Shown piece after piece: positions 15,576 through 19,615 of a stretch of 19,615 bases of DNA; the first letter of the stretch is position 1, and each line of letters begins with the position of its first letter. Under the pieces are notes generated by a model that worked only from the letters and a program-made list of their open reading frames with translations, was not told the origin of the DNA and did no database searches. This DNA comes from JBBTSQ01 sp039795895 (GTDB lineage Bacteria > Patescibacteriota > Minisyncoccia > Phycocordibacterales > JBAYGS01). A program made the position numbers and the translations under genes. Where the stretch lies: NCBI GenBank assembly GCA_039795895.1, contig JBDKKW010000017.1:1-19615 (forward strand), in the 5' to 3' direction.

Positions 15576-16130
15576 CTATTTTTTAACTTCGTCTTTTTTG
15601 ATTGGGAATCCGAGAAGATCAAGGAAGGCTCGAGTCTGCTTTTTGTCGTTTGAGGTGGTCACGACGGTCACTGAGAATCCAAACACATCTTTCAACTCTT
15701 CATCAGTACTTTCTGGGAAAATGGTATTTTCCTTGATACCAATCGTGTAGTTACCCATCTCATCGACAGACTTGCCCGAAAGGCCACGGAAGTCTCGAGT
15801 TCGAGGGAGGGCGATATTCAAAAGCTTATCAAGAAAATCAAACATGCGCTGACCACGGAGGGTGACCTGATAGCCCACCACTTCCCCTTCGCGAAGTCGG
15901 AATGATGCAATAGAAGTCTTTGCGGTTCGAGCAGCTGCCTTCTGACCAGTAATCTTTGCCAAACGATCTGCTACCACGACAAGCTTCTTCTTGTCCTTTG
16001 CTGAGCCCACACCACTATTGATCACCACTTTGGTAATCTTTGGAGATTGCATTTTGTTGGTGTAGCCAAATTTCGCCTTGAGGGTATCAAATGCGAGTGC
16101 CTGCTTTTCTTTTACAGATAGGAATTTCAT
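15576..16130 (-). CDS. rplE: 50S ribosomal protein L5
   Basis: Binds 5S rRNA and contacts the P-site tRNA and the S13 bridge. The 184 residues include SPKITKVVINSGVG, GQKAAARTAKTSIASFRLREGEVVG, VTLRGQRMFDFLDKLL and the C-terminal FSVTVVTTSNDKKQTRAFLDLLGFP. It follows L24 with a 14-nt gap (context ACGATTTTTATG). It is the last gene of its transcription unit: a terminator starts 5 nt after the stop, and S14 is not next. Confidence 0.97.
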   Translation of the reverse strand: MKFLSVKEKQALAFDTLKAKFGYTNKMQSPKITKVVINSGVGSAKDKKKLVVVADRLAKITGQKAAARTAKTSIASFRLREGEVVGYQVTLRGQRMFDFLDKLLNIALPRTRDFRGLSGKSVDEMGNYTIGIKENTIFPESTDEELKDVFGFSVTVVTTSNDKKQTRAFLDLLGFPIKKDEVKK

Positions 16131-16144
16131 AAAAATCGTTTAAA

Positions 16145-16450
16145 TTAGAGAGTGGTACCACTCTTTTTTGCGACGCGGACAATTTTCTCACCAACCACCT
16201 TTCGGCCAACACGAGTCGCCTTCTTTGCTTGTGGATCGAGGATTGAAACATTTGAGACGTGAATTGGAAGAGTGACTTCAACAGTCTGACCCTTGCCACC
16301 TGAGCGGTTTGCCTTGCGATGTCGCTTCATAGTGTTTATACCAGACACAATTACTTTTGATTCCTTTGGGAACGCAGAAAGTACCTTGCCAGTCTTTCCT
16401 TTATCTTTGCCCGCGATTACGATCACGGTATCATCTTTTCGGATTTTCAT
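16145..16450 (-). CDS. rplX: 50S ribosomal protein L24
   Basis: An early assembly protein of the 50S subunit with a KOW fold. The 101 residues start MKIRKDDTVIVIAGKDKGKT, the KOW motif, and include VIVSGINTMKRHRKANRSGG and ETLPIHVSNVSIL-like strands (VTLPIHVSNVSILDP). The start context is AATACTACTACTATG, the clearest case of the repeated ACTACT leader. Confidence 0.97.
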   Translation of the reverse strand: MKIRKDDTVIVIAGKDKGKTGKVLSAFPKESKVIVSGINTMKRHRKANRSGGKGQTVEVTLPIHVSNVSILDPQAKKATRVGRKVVGEKIVRVAKKSGTTL

Positions 16451-16467
16451 AGTAGTAGTATTAAAAG

Positions 16468-16839
16468 TTAGACGATTTCAGGCGCCAAAGAAGCAATCTT
16501 CTGGAAGCCCATTTCAGAAAGCTCACGTGGAATCGGCCCGAATACGCGACCAGCAATCGGATCCATCTTACCCTTTTCCACAATCACTACTGCGTTTTCA
16601 TCAAAGCGAATGTATGAACCATCAGCTCGTCGATAGGCCTTGACCTGTCGGACCACTACTGCATGAAGCACATCCTTTTTCTTGATCTGCTTTCGAGGTT
16701 CTGCTTTCTGGACTGAAAGTACCACAATCTCGCCAATTTCAGCGTAGCGCTTCTTTGAACTACCGAGCACTTTGAAAATACGGCCGATTTTTGCGCCAGT
16801 GTTGTCTGCAATTTTTACGATTGAGCGAGGTTGTATCAT
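16468..16839 (-). CDS. rplN: 50S ribosomal protein L14
   Basis: Forms an intersubunit bridge and is highly conserved. With the ATG at 16839 (MIQPRSIVKIADNTGAK) the product has 123 residues, the same as in E. coli. An in-frame start at 16908 would add 23 residues read out of the S17 3' end; the ACTACC motif directly before 16839 and the family length decide for the shorter form. The C-terminus GPIPRELSEMGFQKIASLAPEI is typical. Confidence 0.97.
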   Translation of the reverse strand: MIQPRSIVKIADNTGAKIGRIFKVLGSSKKRYAEIGEIVVLSVQKAEPRKQIKKKDVLHAVVVRQVKAYRRADGSYIRFDENAVVIVEKGKMDPIAGRVFGPIPRELSEMGFQKIASLAPEIV

Positions 16840-16849
16840 GGTAGTAGAT

Positions 16850-17122
16850 TTATTTTGGAGCGACGACCAAAGTAAAGTGCTTATCCTTTGAAATCGGAGC
16901 ACACTCAATAATGGTCACCTTCTCACCTTCCTTTGCAGTATTACCTGCATCGTGCGCCTTGTAACGCTTACTAATCTGCATAAACTTCTTGTACTTTGGG
17001 TGCTTCACAAAGCGGTGAGTCAATACCACAATGGTATCTTTCATCTTGGTTGAAACCACCACACCTTCAAGGGTGCGCTTGTGAGACTTTACCGGTACGA
17101 TTTTTTTGGTTGATTCGGGCAT
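16850..17122 (-). CDS. rpsQ: 30S ribosomal protein S17
   Basis: A primary 16S rRNA binder with an OB fold, 90 residues. LEGVVVSTKMKDTIVVLTHRFVKHPKYKKF and GEKVTIIECAPISKDKHFTLV mark the family. It starts 6 nt after the L29 stop, with context AAACTACTATG. L14 starts 10 nt after it. Confidence 0.96.
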   Translation of the reverse strand: MPESTKKIVPVKSHKRTLEGVVVSTKMKDTIVVLTHRFVKHPKYKKFMQISKRYKAHDAGNTAKEGEKVTIIECAPISKDKHFTLVVAPK

Positions 17123-17128
17123 AGTAGT

Positions 17129-17332
17129 TTATTTAGTGACAACCTTAGATGCCTGTGCTCGAGCGTTGGTCTCGGTCAAAATCTGAGCGATCGCCTTTTT
17201 TGCCACCGCACCCTCCTTCATATTCTTTGCTTTGCCTCCAGAAAGTGCAAAACGAAAATCACGAAGTGCTTGTCGCTTTTCAGCGAGAAGTGTTGCGAGT
17301 TCTTTTTCGGTTTTCTTAGTAAATTCAGACAT
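17129..17332 (-). CDS. rpmC: 50S ribosomal protein L29
   Basis: A small two-helix protein near the exit tunnel that helps dock the signal recognition particle. The start at 17332 (MSEFTKKTEKELATLLAEKR) gives 67 residues and is preceded by CACTACTATG. A start six codons earlier (17350) is possible but lacks the motif. The FRFALSGGKAKN segment matches the family (usually RFQLATGQLEN). The C-terminus is Ala/Lys-rich. Confidence 0.93.
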   Translation of the reverse strand: MSEFTKKTEKELATLLAEKRQALRDFRFALSGGKAKNMKEGAVAKKAIAQILTETNARAQASKVVTK

Positions 17333-17370
17333 AGTAGTGTAGGTTTGCAATGCTACCTTAAACGACTCGA

Positions 17371-17799
17371 TTATGCAATCTCTCGAGAAATAATAGCCGT
17401 CTTCACTGGCAACTTGGTACCCGCCTTGCGCAAGCCCTCCTTTGCCACTGCTTCGGTCACTCCATCGACTTCAAGGAGTACACGACCAGATCGGATTTCA
17501 ACACAGTAACCCTGTGGATCACCCTTACCCTTACCCATTTTCACTTCGGCAGGCTTCTGAGTATATGGTCGATCAGGGAAAATGCGGATCCAGATTCGGC
17601 CAGTCTTGCCAAGTGCATGAGAAAGCGTCTTTCGAGCAGACTCGATCTGATTTGACTTGATACGGCCCTGCGCCAAAGATTTCAATGCGTATGAACCGAA
17701 AGAGACAGTGATACCACGAGTCTCAGGCTTCAAAAGACGCTCTGGGTGCTTGCGACCAGTGTGCCATTTTCGGAATTTAACTTTCTTTGGGAGTAACAT
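17371..17799 (-). CDS. rplP: 50S ribosomal protein L16
   Basis: Stabilises the peptidyl-transferase region and tRNA accommodation. The 142 residues begin MLLPKKVKFRKWHTGR and include RIWIRIFPDRPYTQKPAEV and MGKGKGDPQGY, the conserved core of bacterial L16. The context AATACTACTTTTATG precedes the ATG. A gap of 38 nt, the longest inside this unit, separates it from L29. Confidence 0.97.
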   Translation of the reverse strand: MLLPKKVKFRKWHTGRKHPERLLKPETRGITVSFGSYALKSLAQGRIKSNQIESARKTLSHALGKTGRIWIRIFPDRPYTQKPAEVKMGKGKGDPQGYCVEIRSGRVLLEVDGVTEAVAKEGLRKAGTKLPVKTAIISREIA

Positions 17800-17817
17800 A
17801 AAAGTAGTATTAAAAGA

Positions 17818-18498
17818 TTATTTGGTCTTGGTCGCAGCCTTTTTGTCTGCAAAGATTTCACCTTTGTAAATCCACACCTTGATACCGATATCGCCGTACG
17901 GCATATGTGCCTTCTCACGAGCAAAATCAATATCTGCGCGGAGTGTCTGGAGAGGTACTCGACCTCGCTTCATATCTTCTGCGCGTGCCATTTCAGCACC
18001 ACCGAGTCGGCCTCCGAGATAAATACGGACACCCTGTACATCACGATTTGCCATCACCTTTTCAAGCATCTGCTTGATCACACGACGAAACGGCATACGC
18101 TTTTCAAGTGCTTCAGCGAGCATACCAGCAACGATCAACGCGTTTGATTCAGGAGAACGAATCTCTTCGATGTCGAGCTTGATTTCAGGATAGGTAGAAA
18201 GCTTCATCTTGGTAAGCTTGGCTACGATTTCTGACTTAAGCTTTACTGCACCTTCCCCACTTCGGCCAATGATAAGACCTGGTCGAGATGTCTTGATGAC
18301 AATGCGAAGTGCTTTTGAACCACGTTCAATGTCGATACCACCAACAGACATACCACGGAGACGCTTCTCCAAGAATTCACGAAGAGTCAAATCTTCCTTG
18401 AGTGAAGATCGATACTGCTTGTTTACTGAAAACCATCGAGATTTCCAATCTCGGATGATACCCAATCGATGTGCGTATGGATGTACGGTGTGTGACAT
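17818..18498 (-). CDS. rpsC: 30S ribosomal protein S3
   Basis: Lies at the mRNA entry site and contributes to helicase activity. The 226 residues show the N-terminal HPYAHRLGIIRDWKSRW (usually HPNGIRLGI), the KH domain loop GLIIGRSGEG, and the C-terminal PYGDIGIKVWIYKGE. L22 ends 4 nt upstream; the context AAATAATTTTATG has no Shine-Dalgarno. Confidence 0.97.
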   Translation of the reverse strand: MSHTVHPYAHRLGIIRDWKSRWFSVNKQYRSSLKEDLTLREFLEKRLRGMSVGGIDIERGSKALRIVIKTSRPGLIIGRSGEGAVKLKSEIVAKLTKMKLSTYPEIKLDIEEIRSPESNALIVAGMLAEALEKRMPFRRVIKQMLEKVMANRDVQGVRIYLGGRLGGAEMARAEDMKRGRVPLQTLRADIDFAREKAHMPYGDIGIKVWIYKGEIFADKKAATKTK

Positions 18499-18502
18499 AA
18501 AA

Positions 18503-18934
18503 TTATTTAGTTACCGCCTTAGCTTTTGCAGGCTTCTTTGCGACCACCTTCTTCTCGACTGCCTTTTCTACCTTTTCAGCTTTCTTTGGAGCAGGGAGAG
18601 CTTCAGCCTTTGGAGCCAAGATAAGAGTGATGTGACTAGTGCGCTTGCGGATCGGGTACGCACTGCCGTGTGCACGAGGCATTGAGCGTTTCATAGTAGC
18701 TCCTGCATCTACGCGGAACTCTTTGACGACGAGTGTCTCAGATGAGAGAGAGAAATTGTGCTTTGCATTTGCGACCGCAGAATTGATGAGAGTCGCAAGT
18801 GGTTTTGCAGAACGCTTTGCAACGTGTGGCAAAATAGCCAATGCATCAACAACAGATTTGCCTGAAATCAAGCTCGCAACCAAGCGAACTTTTCGAGGAG
18901 ACTGACGATAGTTGTTGAGTTTAGCAGTGATCAT
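18503..18934 (-). CDS. rplV: 50S ribosomal protein L22 with Ala/Lys tail
   Basis: Lines the exit tunnel; its extended hairpin is the site of macrolide-resistance changes in other bacteria. The core (about 1-108) has NNYRQSPRKVRLVASLISGK, the hairpin with RVDAGATMKRSMPRAHGSA and RTSHITLIL. The last 35 residues are an Ala/Lys/Val/Glu-rich tail (AEKVEKAVEKKVVAKKPAK), longer than the usual 110-residue form. S19 just before it has a similar tail. The 5-nt gap to S19 contains no Shine-Dalgarno. Confidence 0.96.
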   Translation of the reverse strand: MITAKLNNYRQSPRKVRLVASLISGKSVVDALAILPHVAKRSAKPLATLINSAVANAKHNFSLSSETLVVKEFRVDAGATMKRSMPRAHGSAYPIRKRTSHITLILAPKAEALPAPKKAEKVEKAVEKKVVAKKPAKAKAVTK

Positions 18935-18939
18935 AAAAA

Positions 18940-19281
18940 TTATTTCTTAGCAGGATCAGCCGGCTTTGCAGACTTTGCAGCAGCCACCTCAGCCTCCTTT
19001 TTAGCAAGCTCAAGCTCCTTCTGCATCTTACCTCCGTGTTTAATAAACTTGCGAGTGTGTGAGAATTCACCAAGCTTGTGTCCTACCATTTCCTCAGAGA
19101 CCAAGACTTCTGGAAAATCCTTGCCGTTGTGTACCAAAAATTTAAAACCAACCATTTCAGGAGAGATGGTGCATGCGCGTGACCATGTCTTAATAGGCTC
19201 TGATTGCTCAGGGCGCTTTCCTGCGATCTTTTTCATTACGCGAGGGTCAATATACAGTCCTTTTGAGAGTGATCGGGTCAT
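18940..19281 (-). CDS. rpsS: 30S ribosomal protein S19
   Basis: A 30S head protein that contacts S13 and the tRNA. From the ATG at 19281 (MTRSLSKGLYIDPRVMKKI) it has 113 residues; KTWSRACTISPEMVGF, VHNGKDFPEVLVSEEMVGHKLGEFS and RKFIKHGGK match the family. A start at 19320 would fall inside the -10 box of the promoter, so 19281 is preferred. The C-terminal 25 residues are an Ala/Lys/Glu tail. It is the first gene of its unit; L2, its usual upstream neighbour, is absent and a terminator-closed gene lies there instead. Confidence 0.95.
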   Translation of the reverse strand: MTRSLSKGLYIDPRVMKKIAGKRPEQSEPIKTWSRACTISPEMVGFKFLVHNGKDFPEVLVSEEMVGHKLGEFSHTRKFIKHGGKMQKELELAKKEAEVAAAKSAKPADPAKK

Positions 19282-19318
19282 GTGTGAATAAAAATAGCCC
19301 GTAACGAGCGTGGATAGC

Positions 19319-19346
19319 ATCTTAGCAAATACAGGAAAGAAGTCAA
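19319..19346 (-). promoter_or_regulatory. promoter of the S19-to-L5 ribosomal unit
   Basis: The minus strand reads TTGACT (19341-19346), a 16-nt spacer and TAAGAT (19319-19324), giving a leader of about 30 nt. It shares CTTGACTT, TCCTGT and TTGCTA with the S14 promoter at 13551-13578. Upstream (19355-19382) lies an A/T-rich stretch of repeated TATACTT units that could act as an UP element or as extra -10-like sites. Confidence 0.7.
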
Positions 19347-19354
19347 GACGGAGG

Positions 19355-19382
19355 TATAAAGTATAAAGTAAAAAGTATAAAG
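19355..19382. repeat. short AGTATAAAG-type repeats
   Basis: Four near-tandem units of the GTATAAAGT / GTAAAAAGT type. Related, less regular runs occur at 4039-4075, 9170-9200 and 13950-13968, always in intergenic space next to a terminator or promoter. Confidence 0.5.
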
Positions 19383-19393
19383 TGTCTCAATTC

Positions 19394-19459
19394 CTCTTTT
19401 TTTTAAAGGACCCAGTAGGTCATTCTACTGGGTGTAGACGGTCCCTTTAAAAAAGGGAG
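19394..19459. other. large stem-loop upstream of the S19 promoter
   Basis: The inner hairpin has 8-bp arms (CCCAGTAG / CTACTGGG, 19411-19418 and 19425-19432). An outer A/T-rich stem joins 19394-19410 to about 19442-19459 with one bulged C, and 9 unpaired bases (19433-19441) lie between. It carries T-runs on both strands and may be a second terminator of the upstream gene or a structured element. Confidence 0.5.
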
Positions 19460-19472
19460 AATCAAAAGAAAA

Positions 19473-19496
19473 CCGGCGCGATAGGAATCGCGCCGG
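19473..19496 (-). terminator. terminator of the upstream partial gene
   Basis: A perfect 10-bp GC-rich stem (CCGGCGCGAT, 19473-19482 with 19487-19496, loop of 4) is followed on the minus strand by TTTTCTTTT. It separates S19 from whatever lies upstream. Confidence 0.9.
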
Positions 19497-19508
19497 AGAG
19501 AATACTAA

Positions 19509-19615
19509 TTATTTCAGTTTAACCCACCCACTTGGTTCTTGGGTAGAATCAAAAGAGACGAATCGCAAACAGCGAACAGCCGATTCTTCGGCATAGCCTT
19601 CAAGAACCAGAACCG
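19509..19615 (-). CDS. 3' end of an unidentified gene
   Basis: A frame enters from the right edge and ends with TAA at 19509-19511; the last 34 residues include VLVLEGYAEESAVRCLRF and end SGWVKLK. The strong terminator starting 13 nt later supports a gene end here. The sequence does not match the C-terminus of L2, which would be expected before S19. A second open frame also crosses the stretch, so the reading frame is not certain. Confidence 0.5.
   Translation of the reverse strand, partial: VLVLEGYAEESAVRCLRFVSFDSTQEPSGWVKLK

Noticed and set aside
16840..16908. 23-residue N-terminal extension of L14
   Set aside because: It overlaps the end of S17, and the shorter form has the exact family length and the ACTACC leader.
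19282..19320. 13-residue N-terminal extension of S19
   Set aside because: The upstream ATG lies in the promoter -10 region; the MTRSLSKG start matches the family.
1..19615. CRISPR array or UGA-to-Gly genetic code
   Set aside because: No regularly spaced long repeats occur, and all frames close correctly with the standard code, including a TGA stop followed at once by a terminator at 14023.

Overview
The window looks like part of the chromosome of a reduced-genome bacterium, most likely a Candidate Phyla Radiation (Patescibacteria, Parcubacteria-like) lineage. The evidence is a ribosomal-protein cluster with no L30 (rpmD) between S5 and L15, a gene block that follows SecY, adenylate kinase and Map with unusual neighbours, a VirD4/TraG-like ATPase next to a giant Pro/Ala/Lys-rich membrane protein, and mostly non-Shine-Dalgarno starts. 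Every convincing gene is on the minus strand, so transcription runs right to left. Standard-code stops (TAA, TAG, and TGA in one gene) fit the reading frames. The lineage is an inference from gene content; no rRNA gene is present to confirm it.

Right to left: 19509-19615 is the 3' end of an unidentified gene, closed by a strong terminator. From 19281 down to 15576 comes S19-L22-S3-L16-L29-S17-L14-L24-L5, driven by a clear promoter just upstream of S19 and closed by a terminator after L5. L2, which usually precedes S19, is not there. From about 15575 to 13600 three small genes interrupt the cluster: an exported HEXXH protein, a lone receiver-like protein with Glu at the phospho-Asp site, and a 52-residue protein. 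Each has its own terminator, and at least two have their own candidate promoter. Transcription of S14-S8-L6-L18-S5-L15-SecY then restarts from a promoter nearly identical to the S19 one, after a leader of about 165 nt.

After SecY there is a hairpin-rich repeat element whose arm ends on the secY stop codon, then a terminator, then adk-map as a new unit. Next come the 1200-residue anchored protein (own leaderless-type promoter, 19-bp terminator) and the VirD4-like ATPase with nucleoside diphosphate kinase. The left 660 bases hold no convincing gene. They are rich in hairpins and end in a minus-strand terminator, so they may be a structured RNA, a long 3' UTR or a decayed gene.

Functionally the window combines ribosome assembly, membrane protein insertion (SecY), N-terminal Met removal (Map) and nucleotide balance (Adk, Ndk) with a DNA- or protein-pumping ATPase and its possible partner. 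The most unusual points are the three-gene cassette inside the ribosomal cluster, the twin promoters on either side of it, a recurrent ACTACT-ATG leader in place of Shine-Dalgarno sites on ribosomal genes, and three genes with a -10 box exactly 6 nt before the ATG.
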